From the NCBI GenBank assembly GCA_039930045.1, contig JBDSQB010000018.1, forward strand, positions 1 through 64,000: a stretch of 64,000 bases of DNA, in the 5' to 3' direction. This document shows positions 26,863 to 35,483 of the stretch, one piece after another (position 1 is the first letter of the stretch; every line of letters begins with the position of its first letter). Both the position numbers and the translations under genes were made by a program. A model generated the notes under the pieces. It ran no database searches, was not told the DNA's origin, and was given only the letters and a program-made list of their open reading frames with translations. The stretch is from Chthoniobacterales bacterium. GTDB lineage: Bacteria > Verrucomicrobiota > Verrucomicrobiia > Chthoniobacterales > DASVRZ01.

Positions 26863-27399
26863 TTATCGAAGAAATTTTAGAGCCCAGGGCAGCACGACGT
26901 TCTGGTCGGCGCGGGACACCTTTTCCATGACGCTGTCCGCCGTCTGGAGAAAATTCAGGAGGGAATTCATCTGGTCGGTGAAGCCGGCGGCGTCCGCGCC
27001 CTCGAGTTGTGCGCTCTTGGCCGCGACATTGCGGAGCACCTCGATTGCAGGGCTGATTTCCCGCCGGCGGCGTTCGCGCGTGATGGTGCAAAACATTTTC
27101 CACACGTCTTTTTCCGCCTCGAAATATTCCTTGCGCTCGCCCTTGCGAACCACACTTCGAACCAAGCCCCAACTAGTCAGTTCGCGGAGATTGCCATTGG
27201 CGTTGCCGCGGCTGATTTTCAGATCGTCCATCACTTCGTCGGTCGTCATCGGGCCCGGAGCCGTCATCAGCAACGCGTGAATCTGCGACATCGTCCGGTT
27301 GATTCCCCACGCGTTTCCGATGGCACCCCATTGGGAAACAAATTCATCGCGCGCCAGAGTCAGAGCGTCGGGTTGAGGGATTTCGTCTGAGTCGTTCAT
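26863..27399 (-). CDS. GbsR/MarR-family transcriptional regulator
   Basis: 178 residues. A winged-helix domain covers ~25-100: INRTMSQIHALLM, then the recognition region TTDEVMDDLKISRGNANGNL and the wing LRSVVRKGERKEYFEAE in approximate form (seen as SWGLVRSVVRKGERKEY). The opening with AIGNAWGINRT and the C-terminal helical half are typical of the GbsR group. That group represses osmolyte or membrane-related genes when ligand is absent. It is the first gene of the minus-strand run with the membrane protein, epimerase and DCC protein, which it probably controls. Confidence 0.85.
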   Translation of the reverse strand: MNDSDEIPQPDALTLARDEFVSQWGAIGNAWGINRTMSQIHALLMTAPGPMTTDEVMDDLKISRGNANGNLRELTSWGLVRSVVRKGERKEYFEAEKDVWKMFCTITRERRRREISPAIEVLRNVAAKSAQLEGADAAGFTDQMNSLLNFLQTADSVMEKVSRADQNVVLPWALKFLR

Positions 27400-27613
27400 C
27401 GCTATACTTCCAATAAATCCTGAAACTTATGTTGTCCAGCGCCATTTTAGCTTTTTCTAACTTTTTTACGGCTGGCATCCAAAGCGCGACTTTTGGCGTC
27501 TATAGTTTGTGATTATCGCTTGCCAAGCCATTCCCTTCCCGCCTACCACAGTCGGGTGCAAGACGGCTTGGCGGCAAATCGTCACCCCCTTTGGACAATG
27601 GATATTATCTTTC

Positions 27614-28189
27614 ATGAGAGTCGTTGATGTTGCTGAAAAGAAGCTCGATGCCGAGCTTTTGGGGCGCGTCGCGCAAGGGGACGAAACCGCTTTCGCCCAG
27701 CTCTACGACCGCTTTTCAGCGCCACTTTTTTCTCTCGTCCGCCAGATGACGAATGATGAAACAGAAGCGCAAGACGCTCTCTCCGAGGGCTTTATGCAGA
27801 TCTGGCGTCGCGCTTCGACTTATGATCCCGAGCGCAGCGCCGCCTTTACGTGGGCGGTGATGTTGGTCCGCAACAAAACCATCGACCGCCTCCGCGTGCG
27901 CCAGCGGGTGGCCAAGGTCCGCGACCTCGCCACGGCGCAACTCTCGCCCGATGACGACATCGATGCGCAGTCCATGCTCGCCCCCCATTTTCGCGAAAGA
28001 GTGAAACTCGTCCGCGCCGCCGTCGAGACCTTGCCCGAGGACCAGCGCACGCCGCTGGAAATGAGCTTTTTCGACGGCCTGACTCACGACGAAATCGCAG
28101 CGCGCCTCGACGCGCCGCTGGGCACCGTGAAGGCCCGGATTCGCCGTGGACTGCTGAAATTGCGCAGTCTTTGGAAGGAGGATGTATGA
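27614..28189 (+). CDS. ECF-type RNA polymerase sigma factor
   Basis: 191 residues from the ATG at 27614; the longer frame from 27509 adds residues that do not look like a sigma factor. Region 2 is seen as FAQLYDRFSAPLFSLV, DALSEGFMQIWRR and FTWAVMLVRNKTIDRLR. Region 4 is LPEDQRTPLEMSFFDGLTH, then the helix-turn-helix EIAARLDAPLGTVKARI. Its stop overlaps the start of the anti-sigma gene (ATGA). The pairing with an RskA-type anti-sigma suggests SigK-like control of an envelope-stress or redox regulon. Confidence 0.92.
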   Translation: MRVVDVAEKKLDAELLGRVAQGDETAFAQLYDRFSAPLFSLVRQMTNDETEAQDALSEGFMQIWRRASTYDPERSAAFTWAVMLVRNKTIDRLRVRQRVAKVRDLATAQLSPDDDIDAQSMLAPHFRERVKLVRAAVETLPEDQRTPLEMSFFDGLTHDEIAARLDAPLGTVKARIRRGLLKLRSLWKEDV

Positions 28190-28881
28190 TCGACGAACAA
28201 ATGGAAGAAATGGCCTCGCTCTATGTTTTGGGCGAACTCAAAGCCGAGCAGGCGGCCCGCTTTGAGGCCGAATTGCTGGGCAGCGCCGAGTTGCAGGAAC
28301 TCGTTTCCGCCTTGCAGGAAGACTTCGCCACGCTCGCCCTCGCCGCGCCGATGGTGCGCCCGCCCGCCGGATTGCGCGCACGACTCATCCAGCAATTTCG
28401 CGCTGAAAACCAGCCGTCGAAAGTGATCCGAGTTTCATTCCTACCTTGGGCGATCGCAGCGGCTTTGGCGGTTGCGTCCACCTTTCTTTTTCTGCAAGAG
28501 ACCAAGCTCAAAAAACAAGTCGCCGCCCTGCAAAGCCGCGACCTTCTCACGCAAACGCGGGTCGCCGTTTTGCAATCGCAGGTGGACACCTACGCCAGCG
28601 GTTCCGCCGTGGTCATCTGGGATCAGAAAAATCAAAAAGGCTTCGTTCGCTACGATAAATTACCGGCTCACGAAGGCCAGGATTACCAGCTCTGGGCCCT
28701 CGATCCCGCGCAGAAAGAACCCATCAACGCCGGCCTCATGCCGGTGGTCAATTCTGGCGCGGCCAAAGTGGACTTCCATCCCGATGTGCGCGTCGGCAAA
28801 GGCACGAAATTTGCCGTCAGCATCGAGCCCAAGGGCGGCTCCAAAAAACCGGTGGGTCAGGTCATTTTCGTAGGCGAATAA
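28186..28881 (+). CDS. Anti-sigma factor, RskA-like, membrane-bound
   Basis: 231 residues from the ATG at 28186, which overlaps the sigma-factor stop. The N-terminal part is an anti-sigma domain (MEEMASLYVLGELKAEQAAR) without the HxxxCxxC zinc motif. One membrane helix lies at ~92-107 (FLPWAIAAALAVASTFLFL). It is followed by a coiled segment and a periplasmic RskA-type domain (YQLWALDPAQKEPINAGLM, then FAVSIEPKGGS). The protein would hold the ECF sigma at the membrane until an envelope signal triggers release. Confidence 0.88.
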   Translation: MIDEQMEEMASLYVLGELKAEQAARFEAELLGSAELQELVSALQEDFATLALAAPMVRPPAGLRARLIQQFRAENQPSKVIRVSFLPWAIAAALAVASTFLFLQETKLKKQVAALQSRDLLTQTRVAVLQSQVDTYASGSAVVIWDQKNQKGFVRYDKLPAHEGQDYQLWALDPAQKEPINAGLMPVVNSGAAKVDFHPDVRVGKGTKFAVSIEPKGGSKKPVGQVIFVGE

Positions 28882-28928
28882 GCGCCCCGCCCGGTTGCAG
28901 GCCGGAAATGTCAGCTTAGGTTGGACGC

Positions 28929-30581
28929 GTGACAGAACCCGAGTTCTCTGACGACGAACCCAGCGCGATGGAGCGGGTCGAACGCCTGCTCGCCATCTTC
29001 CCAGCGGAGCACCCGCTGGCGGGCGAGTTGCAGTCGATTCGGGCCGGATTGTTTGAGCACGAATCCATCATCGGCGAAGCGCGCGAAGCCATCGAGAAGC
29101 TTGAGGAAGTCGTCAAAAAAGTCACTTCGCCCGCCAATCGCATCGGGACCTTTCTAGCATTGCGCGAGGGAAAAACCGCCCAGATCGTTGTGGGCGGTTC
29201 CGATTATTTTTGCCTGATCGATCCCCGGCTAAAGGCGGATCAACTCCAAACTGGAATGCGCGTGCTGGTCAACGACGCCTACGTAATCGTCGGCGATCTC
29301 GGCTTCGACACCACGGGCCAGATCGCGAAAATCGTGGAGTTGTTAGGAGAAGATCGCCTGCGCGTAGGCAGCGAGCACGGGTTGCAATCGTCGGTCCTCA
29401 TGCGCTCCGCATTGCTGGCCGACGCCAAGCTCAAGGCGGGCGACGAAGTCCGCGTCGATGGCAACTTCCGCGTCGCCGTCGAGGTTCTCGCCCGCACCGA
29501 AAACAAGGACTACTATCTCGACATCGTACCCGAACTCGAATGGGACCAGATCGGCGGTCAAAAGGAAGCGCTCAACGCCATCCGCGACGCCATCGAACTC
29601 CCGTTGCTGCACGAGGAATTATTTGCCCGCTACAAACATTCCACGCCGAAAGGCTTCCTGTTGCACGGACCTCCCGGCTGCGGAAAAACGCTTATTGGTA
29701 AAGCTACGGCTTACAATCTAACCAAGCAGCTCAACGAGAAAACCGGTCGCTCGATGGAGCAATATTTCATGCACATCAAAGGCCCGGAAATCCTCAACAT
29801 GTGGCTCGGCGAGTCGGAGCGAATTGTGCGTGAAATTTTTTCCACCGCCCGCGAGAAACGCAAGGAAGGCTATCTGCCATTTCTCTTCATCGACGAGGCG
29901 GAAAGCATTCTTGGAACGCGGCGCGCGTCACGCTCGGCTAACATTCTTTCCACGTTAGTACCCATGTTCTGCACCGAGATGGACGGCATCGAATCGCTCA
30001 ACGAAGTCGTCATCATTCTAGCCTCTAATCGCGCCGATCTCATCGACCCCGCCATTTTGCGTCCCGGTCGCATTGATCGAAAAATTAAGGTTCATAGACC
30101 TGACCGCGCGGGCGCCAAGGAAATCTACCGGATCTATCTCGATCCGGCTCTTCCTTACGATCCAGAACTGGTTAAAAAACTTGGGTCGAGTGAGGCAGTT
30201 ATCGAGTTCCTAACCAGCCGGGTTTCCGACGCGCAATATGCGCAGACCGACGCGAATCGTTTCTTGGAAATCACCTTGCGTAGCGGGCGAAAAGAGATTC
30301 TCCATCGCGGCGATCTGGCCAGCGGCGCGCTCATTGAATCCATTGTGGATCGCGCGAAGGAACTAGCCATTCGACGCTCCATTTCCTCGAAAATTGAGGA
30401 GGGAATCCGCGAGTCCGATTTGTTAGAGGCGTTGGAAAATGAATACGCCGAGAACGACATTTTTCCACCGGGTGACATCATTGAAGACTGGTTGAAACTC
30501 GTCGATTACGATCCGGAGAACGTGGTCAAAGTCCGCCCGTTCAAGGAGAAGCGAAACGTCCCCGTCAGCCGCATTATCTAA
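28929..30581 (+). CDS. arc: Proteasome-associated AAA ATPase (ARC/Mpa)
   Basis: 550 residues with a GTG start. A short predicted coiled coil (~12-66) precedes two OB-fold domains (~70-190), the inter-domain arrangement of Mpa/ARC. The AAA domain has Walker A GPPGCGKT (~247-254), Walker B FLFIDEAES (~318-325), sensor ASNRADL, and the arginine-finger region LRPGRIDRKI. ARC unfolds pupylated substrates and feeds them to the 20S proteasome. The C terminus ends in PVSRII and lacks the GQYL-type motif that Mycobacterium Mpa uses to dock on the 20S core. The gene is 2 nt upstream of dop. No proteasome core genes lie in the window. Confidence 0.92.
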   Translation: MTEPEFSDDEPSAMERVERLLAIFPAEHPLAGELQSIRAGLFEHESIIGEAREAIEKLEEVVKKVTSPANRIGTFLALREGKTAQIVVGGSDYFCLIDPRLKADQLQTGMRVLVNDAYVIVGDLGFDTTGQIAKIVELLGEDRLRVGSEHGLQSSVLMRSALLADAKLKAGDEVRVDGNFRVAVEVLARTENKDYYLDIVPELEWDQIGGQKEALNAIRDAIELPLLHEELFARYKHSTPKGFLLHGPPGCGKTLIGKATAYNLTKQLNEKTGRSMEQYFMHIKGPEILNMWLGESERIVREIFSTAREKRKEGYLPFLFIDEAESILGTRRASRSANILSTLVPMFCTEMDGIESLNEVVIILASNRADLIDPAILRPGRIDRKIKVHRPDRAGAKEIYRIYLDPALPYDPELVKKLGSSEAVIEFLTSRVSDAQYAQTDANRFLEITLRSGRKEILHRGDLASGALIESIVDRAKELAIRRSISSKIEEGIRESDLLEALENEYAENDIFPPGDIIEDWLKLVDYDPENVVKVRPFKEKRNVPVSRII

Positions 30582-30583
30582 CC

Positions 30584-32098
30584 ATGAGACCGTATGGGAT
30601 CGAGACCGAGTACGGCATCATGGTGCTGGGCGAGGAGGAGATTGATGTCGTGGCGGAATCCATCGAGCTAGTCCGCTCCTACATGGAGCGGGGCACGCTC
30701 ATGAAATGGGATTACCAGCTAGAAGACCCACACGTCGATGCGCGGGGATTTCGAGTTAGGGAGTTATTGCAGGACACGGACGAAGCTAACTACTTCCAGA
30801 TCGACCACGATCGACCGCTTTCGTTTCAGGAAATCAAGAGCGATCTGGTGCTGGCGAACGGCGCGCGTTTCTACAACGACCACGCGCATCCGGAGTATTC
30901 GACGCCGGAATGTTCTAACCTCAACGAAATCGTCGCGCAGGATCGGGCGGGCGAATGCATCTTGCACGAATGCGCCCTGCGCCGTTCCGCGATGTTAGGA
31001 CGCTCCGTGCGACTCTACAAAAACAACACCGACTTCGACGGTCATAGCTATGGCTGCCACGATAACTATCTGGTCAGCCGCGAGGTAAAATGGGAGCGAC
31101 TGGTCAGCGGAATGCTGCCGTTTCTAGTCACGCGCCAGATCTTCGCCGGCGCGGGAAAACTAGGCATCGAGGCCGAGGGAAAACTCCTGCAATCCGGCGT
31201 CTATCAAATCGCGCAGCGCTCGGATTTTTTCAGCGTCCTCACCAGCGTGGACACGATGAACCGGCGGCCCCTTGTTAACACTCGCGACGAGGCTCATGCC
31301 GACCCAAAAAAGTGGAGGCGTTTTCACGTCATCATCGGCGATGCCAACATGAGCGAATTTGCCACCGCGCTCAAAATAGGGACGACTTCCATGGCATTGA
31401 AACTCATCGAGCTTGGGCTCGCCCCTGACATCGAATTGGCCCAGCCGATCGAGGCCACCAAGGCGATCAGCCGCGATCCGAGTCACAGTTGGATCGTGGA
31501 ATTGCGTGATGGACGAAAGATTTCCGCCATCGATATCCAGCGCGCGTATCTGGAAGCGGCCCGTGTTCATCTTGAGCCGGAGGAGGATCACGCCTGGATC
31601 TTTCGCGAATGGGAAAACGTCCTGAACGACCTCGAAGTCGATCCGCTGCGTTGCGTGGACCGGCTCGACTGGGTCGCGAAATGGCATCTGCTCGACACTT
31701 TTCGCCAAAGCGAGGACCTCGCGTGGTCCGATCCGTGGCTGCAATCGCTCGATCTGGAATATCACAATATCGACCCAGAAAACGGCCTTTATCACGCCTT
31801 GTCGAGGGAGGGAACGATCCGGCGCTTCGTCAGCGATGAGGCCGTCGCCGCCGCCATAAAAAATCCGCCGTCCAGCACGCGGGCCTTTTTTCGCGGGCAG
31901 GTCGTCAGCCGTTTTGCGGGGCAGATCGCCTCGTTGCAATGGGACGCGGTCGCCCTGCTGACGACTACGGGTAAATTCACCATTCCGTTTCCCGAGGTGG
32001 CCGATTCTCCCCGGCTCGACGCGCTCAACAAAATCATCGTCGCCGTGAAAAATACCGACGAATTGCGCGACAGAATACGTTCTTTAGACGGTGCCTGA
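30584..32098 (+). CDS. dop: Pup deamidase/depupylase (Dop)
   Basis: 504 residues, carboxylate-amine-ligase fold. The N-terminal metal/ATP motif is GIETEYG (5-11). The catalytic Asp lies in FYNDHAHPEYS (D99); the DHAHPEYS form marks Dop rather than the ligase PafA. A Dop loop (~56-85) is present before it. Further shared blocks: KNNTDFDGHSYGCHDNYLVS, VTRQIFAGAGKLGI, INTRDE-like VNTRDEAHADPKKWRRFHV, and GDANMSEFATALKIGT; each is read in part. Late blocks (LDWVAKWHLLDTFR, NPPSSTRAFFRG) also follow Dop. The enzyme deamidates Pup-Gln or removes Pup from substrates. ARC ends 2 nt upstream. No Pup/UBact or PafA gene is adjacent. Confidence 0.92.
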   Translation: MRPYGIETEYGIMVLGEEEIDVVAESIELVRSYMERGTLMKWDYQLEDPHVDARGFRVRELLQDTDEANYFQIDHDRPLSFQEIKSDLVLANGARFYNDHAHPEYSTPECSNLNEIVAQDRAGECILHECALRRSAMLGRSVRLYKNNTDFDGHSYGCHDNYLVSREVKWERLVSGMLPFLVTRQIFAGAGKLGIEAEGKLLQSGVYQIAQRSDFFSVLTSVDTMNRRPLVNTRDEAHADPKKWRRFHVIIGDANMSEFATALKIGTTSMALKLIELGLAPDIELAQPIEATKAISRDPSHSWIVELRDGRKISAIDIQRAYLEAARVHLEPEEDHAWIFREWENVLNDLEVDPLRCVDRLDWVAKWHLLDTFRQSEDLAWSDPWLQSLDLEYHNIDPENGLYHALSREGTIRRFVSDEAVAAAIKNPPSSTRAFFRGQVVSRFAGQIASLQWDAVALLTTTGKFTIPFPEVADSPRLDALNKIIVAVKNTDELRDRIRSLDGA

Positions 32099-32172
32099 GG
32101 CGATTCGTCGAAAGCCGCATCATTTTTTCCATTGTCAGACTGGTATAAACACCACTATTTTCCTCGAAACTT

Positions 32173-32565
32173 ATGAGCCGCTACCTGCCCGTCATCCTCA
32201 CCGCCAGCCTTGCCTTGGGATTTTCCGCCTGCCAGACCCCTCAGACCACCACGGTCGAAACCACGGAAACCCATAGCGTCAACCAGTCGGGCCGCAAGCC
32301 TTCGGACCAAATGCCGACGCCGACACCGCGGCCCACGGTCGAGACCACCACGACCACCGAAAACACGCCTCCCACCATCGAGCCAGCCGTGACTCCGATG
32401 CCGACGCCGGTCGTGCAGGATTATCCGACCGCCAGCGCCGTCGAGGGCAAACCCGGTTTTGTGAAGAGCCCATTTGGTGGCGCGGGCATCGTCGATGTTC
32501 GCGGCTATCCTCCCGGCACTGAGGTGAAAGATCCTTACACCGGCAAAGTTTTCCTCGTTCCTTAA
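32173..32565 (+). CDS. Small Pro/Thr-rich lipoprotein
   Basis: 130 residues. A lipoprotein signal peptide (RYLPVILTASLALGFSAC) ends at the lipobox LGFSAC, so Cys20 should be lipidated. A low-complexity stretch rich in Thr, Pro and Glu (~21-80) acts as a linker. The C-terminal ~45 residues (GFVKSPFGG, GYPPGTEVKDPYTGKVFLVP) form a short conserved-looking module that is frequent at the end of verrucomicrobial lipoproteins. Function unknown. It stands 74 bp after dop and before tyrA, and may not belong to either group. Confidence 0.75.
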   Translation: MSRYLPVILTASLALGFSACQTPQTTTVETTETHSVNQSGRKPSDQMPTPTPRPTVETTTTTENTPPTIEPAVTPMPTPVVQDYPTASAVEGKPGFVKSPFGGAGIVDVRGYPPGTEVKDPYTGKVFLVP

Positions 32566-32609
32566 GTTTGCTCGATCCGAGTTCCATGGGACTCGCGTTC
32601 GTAGAAAAA

Positions 32610-33473
32610 ATGTCCACCCAACCCGCGCCTTTTCGGGAAATCGCGATCCTCGGGCCCGGCTTGCTCGGAGCTTCCCTGGCGCTCGCCCTCGCAGAGTCGA
32701 GTTCCATTCGACTCTGGGGACGCCGTCCTGAATCCATTGCAGAGGTGCGAAATTTTGCGCCGGTCTGCACGATAGATCTGGCCGAGGCGGTTAAAGGTGC
32801 GGACCTCGTTATTTTCTGCACGCCAATCGAAGTGATGGGCGGCATCGCACGGCAAATCGTGCCTTTTCTCGGAGAGGAAACGCTCGTTACCGACGTGGGC
32901 AGCGTCAAAGCCGGCATAGTGATGGAACTCGAATCCATCTGCGGGCCGAAACGCTTTCTCGGGAGTCATCCCATGGCCGGTTCCGAGCAATCGGGGAGCG
33001 CGGCGGCGAGGGCGGATTTGTTCATCGGGGCCGCTTGCATTGTGACTCCCACGGAAAAAACGCCGACGGCCAACGTCGAGCACATCGCCCAGTTTTGGAA
33101 AAATCTGGAGTGCGAAGTCCATTGTCTCAGTCCGGAAACGCACGACCGGCAGATCGCGCAGATCAGCCATTTGCCGCATCTGCTGGCGGGTTGCCTGGTC
33201 AACGCCGTCGCCGATCCGGCAGCTTTCCAATTGGCGGGGCAGGGGTTCCGCGATTCGACTCGCATCGCCAGTGGACCGCCCGACATGTGGCGCGGCATTT
33301 TACAATCGAATCGAACTCAGCTCCTGGCCGCCCTGGCAGCGCTTCAGTCGCAAATTGGTCTCGCCGAGCAACTTCTGCAAGCGGACGACGCTGCGGGCTT
33401 GCGCAATTTTCTCGCCGCCGCTAAGACCAAACGCGATGGCATCACCCGGAAAGTCAGATATGGCGGAAATTAA
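32610..33473 (+). CDS. tyrA: Prephenate/arogenate dehydrogenase
   Basis: 287 residues from the ATG at 32610 (MSTQPAPFREIAIL). The ATG at 32586 and a TTG at 32568 are also in frame and cannot be excluded. The Rossmann motif IAILGPGLLGASLALAL starts the NAD(P) domain. TDVGSVKAGI, GSHPMAGSEQSG and HDRQIAQISHLPHLLAG are TyrA hallmarks, with the catalytic His in the GSHPMAGSE segment. It makes 4-hydroxyphenylpyruvate or tyrosine from prephenate or arogenate. No ACT or chorismate mutase domain is fused. Its end overlaps the aroA start by 14 nt. Confidence 0.92.
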   Translation: MSTQPAPFREIAILGPGLLGASLALALAESSSIRLWGRRPESIAEVRNFAPVCTIDLAEAVKGADLVIFCTPIEVMGGIARQIVPFLGEETLVTDVGSVKAGIVMELESICGPKRFLGSHPMAGSEQSGSAAARADLFIGAACIVTPTEKTPTANVEHIAQFWKNLECEVHCLSPETHDRQIAQISHLPHLLAGCLVNAVADPAAFQLAGQGFRDSTRIASGPPDMWRGILQSNRTQLLAALAALQSQIGLAEQLLQADDAAGLRNFLAAAKTKRDGITRKVRYGGN

Positions 33474-34806
33474 ATCGCAGCGCGCACCACAGATCGAAGC
33501 CGAGATTCGCGTTCCCGGTGACAAAAGCATTTCGCATCGCGCCGTTCTGCTCTCGGCTTTAGCAAACGGCACGAGCGTTATTTCTGGTTTTCTGCCTGGT
33601 GAAGACTGCCTTTGCACGGTCAATGCGATGCGCGCCCTCGGTGTCAAAATCGAGCAGCCCGAGCCCACCACACTCATCGTCGAAGGCAGCAATGGAAACC
33701 TGCAGCCGCCGACGCGGGACATCGATTGCGGCAACTCCGGCACGCTCATGCGGCTGCTCACCGGCTTCCTCGCGGGCCAGCCATTTGCCAGCCGTCTGAC
33801 CGGCGACGCCTCCCTTTCTGGACGCCCGATGAACCGGGTGATCGGACCGCTCTCCCAGATGGGTGCGCGCATCACCGGCCAAGGCGAAAAGGGCACCGCG
33901 CCATTGGAAATCCAGCCAGCGAAACTCCGCGGAATCCATTACCAGTCGCCGGTCGCCAGCGCGCAGATCAAGAGTTCCATCCTGCTTGCGGGCTTGTTTG
34001 CCGAGGGCACGACTTCCGTTTCCGAGCCGGTGCAAAGCCGCGATCATTCGGAGCGAATGTTTGAGTACTACGGCCTGCATCCGCAGAAGGAGGGCCTCAC
34101 CGTTTCGCTGGAAGGCGGCCAGATTCCGATCGCGAACAACTTCCAAATTCCTGGTGACATTTCCAGCGCGGCCTTCTGGCTCGTCGCGGCTGCGGCGCAA
34201 CCCGGCTCCCATCTTTTGGTGAAGGACGTCGGCCTGAATAAGACTCGCACCGGCATCCTCGGCGTCCTCGTTCGCATGGGCACGCGCCATCGCGAGAACG
34301 TCGAAAAGTTTTCCCAAGTCGAGCAAATGGGTTCCCTCGAAATCTGGGGCGGACCTTTTCAGGGCACCATCATCGAGGGCCGCGAGATTCCCAATGTCAT
34401 CGACGAATTGCCTATTCTCGCCGTCGCAGGCGCGCTGGCGCAGGGCACCACGATCATTCGCGACGCGAAGGAATTGCGGGTGAAGGAAACGGACCGGATC
34501 AGCGCAGTCGTGAGCAACCTCAAACTCATGGGCGCCAATGTCAAGGAGACCGAGGACGGGATGATCATCCAGGGCGGTGCACCGCTGCACGGGGCGACTT
34601 TGCCGAGCTACGGTGATCATCGCATTGCCATGGCATTTGCGATTGCCGGGCTGTTTGCCGATGGAGAAACGACGATTACCGACACCGATTGCGTGGCGAC
34701 TTCCTATCCCGGCTTCGAGAAAACATTGCGGCAAATCCTGCGCGGAGGAGAGATCGGAACTCCCGTGCATTCGCATTTGATCAGCCAAACGGAGTCTGCG
34801 GAATGA
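33460..34806 (+). CDS. aroA: 3-phosphoshikimate 1-carboxyvinyltransferase (EPSP synthase)
   Basis: 448 residues from the ATG at 33460, with GGAAAG eight bases upstream and the start inside the end of tyrA. Longer in-frame starts back to 33271 would give a non-conserved leader. EPSP-synthase blocks are complete: VPGDKSISHRAVLLSAL, the PEP-binding DCGNSGTLMRLLTGFLAG, SLSGRPMNRV, SPVASAQIKSSILLAGL, and the late KETDRISAVVSNL and GDHRIAMAFAIAGL. It catalyses the sixth step of the shikimate pathway. Its TGA overlaps the cmk ATG. The order tyrA-aroA-cmk is common across bacteria. Confidence 0.96.
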   Translation: MAEIKSQRAPQIEAEIRVPGDKSISHRAVLLSALANGTSVISGFLPGEDCLCTVNAMRALGVKIEQPEPTTLIVEGSNGNLQPPTRDIDCGNSGTLMRLLTGFLAGQPFASRLTGDASLSGRPMNRVIGPLSQMGARITGQGEKGTAPLEIQPAKLRGIHYQSPVASAQIKSSILLAGLFAEGTTSVSEPVQSRDHSERMFEYYGLHPQKEGLTVSLEGGQIPIANNFQIPGDISSAAFWLVAAAAQPGSHLLVKDVGLNKTRTGILGVLVRMGTRHRENVEKFSQVEQMGSLEIWGGPFQGTIIEGREIPNVIDELPILAVAGALAQGTTIIRDAKELRVKETDRISAVVSNLKLMGANVKETEDGMIIQGGAPLHGATLPSYGDHRIAMAFAIAGLFADGETTITDTDCVATSYPGFEKTLRQILRGGEIGTPVHSHLISQTESAE

Positions 34807-35459
34807 GCGACGGGCACAACGTCATCGCCATCGACGGCCCGGCGGCCTCTGGCAAAAGCAGCGTCGCTCAAAATCTCGCCCGCCGCCTCGGCTACGCCTA
34901 TGTGAACACCGGCGCGATGTATCGAGCGATCACATGGCGCGTCGTTTCCATGAATGTCCCATCGGACGACGCCATCGCGGTGCTCGATCTGCTGGAGCGG
35001 TCGAACATCGAGATCGCACTCGAAAATGGTAAGTCGGTCATTCGCATCGACGGCACCGACCCTGAGCCGTATCTGCGCGATCAATCGATCAATCAAAACG
35101 TCTCGCCTGTTTCCGGCATTCCGGGCGTGCGCGATTTCCTGCTGCCCCTCCTGCGCGATTTCGCCAACCACTCCGATCTGGTGATGGAAGGACGCGACAT
35201 TGGTTCGACCGTGTTTCCGGACACGCCCTATAAATTCTACATCGATGCCTCGCCCGAAGTCCGGCGCATGAGGCGTCAGGTGCAGGGGCAGGCGGATGAA
35301 ATTTCCAATCGCGACAAGGCCGATTCCACCCGGCGCGCCTCACCGCTGGTCATCGCCGACGACGCGCAGGTGATCGACAGTTCGCACCTCACCATCGACG
35401 GGGTGGTCGGAGAAATCATTGGCCGCCTCAAGCTCAAGGGCCTGTCGGTCGAGAGTTGA
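34803..35459 (+). CDS. cmk: Cytidylate kinase
   Basis: 218 residues from the ATG at 34803, overlapping the aroA stop as ATGA; the frame is open upstream but that part is aroA sequence in another frame. P-loop IAIDGPAASGKSS at ~7-19, the CMP-binding YVNTGAMYRAITW, EGRDIGSTVFPD, and the late RRASPLVIADDAQVID, in which this family shows R-x-x-S-P. The enzyme phosphorylates CMP and dCMP. The overlap suggests translational coupling with aroA. Confidence 0.95.
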   Translation: MSDGHNVIAIDGPAASGKSSVAQNLARRLGYAYVNTGAMYRAITWRVVSMNVPSDDAIAVLDLLERSNIEIALENGKSVIRIDGTDPEPYLRDQSINQNVSPVSGIPGVRDFLLPLLRDFANHSDLVMEGRDIGSTVFPDTPYKFYIDASPEVRRMRRQVQGQADEISNRDKADSTRRASPLVIADDAQVIDSSHLTIDGVVGEIIGRLKLKGLSVES

Positions 35460-35483
35460 AGATAATTCCCTAACTCCTCCCAA

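Noticed and set aside
27522-27572. Inverted repeat GCCAAGCC ... GGCTTGGC before the ECF sigma gene
   Set aside because: The 8-bp arms are 35 bp apart with no further symmetry; it may be an operator but a chance match cannot be excluded.
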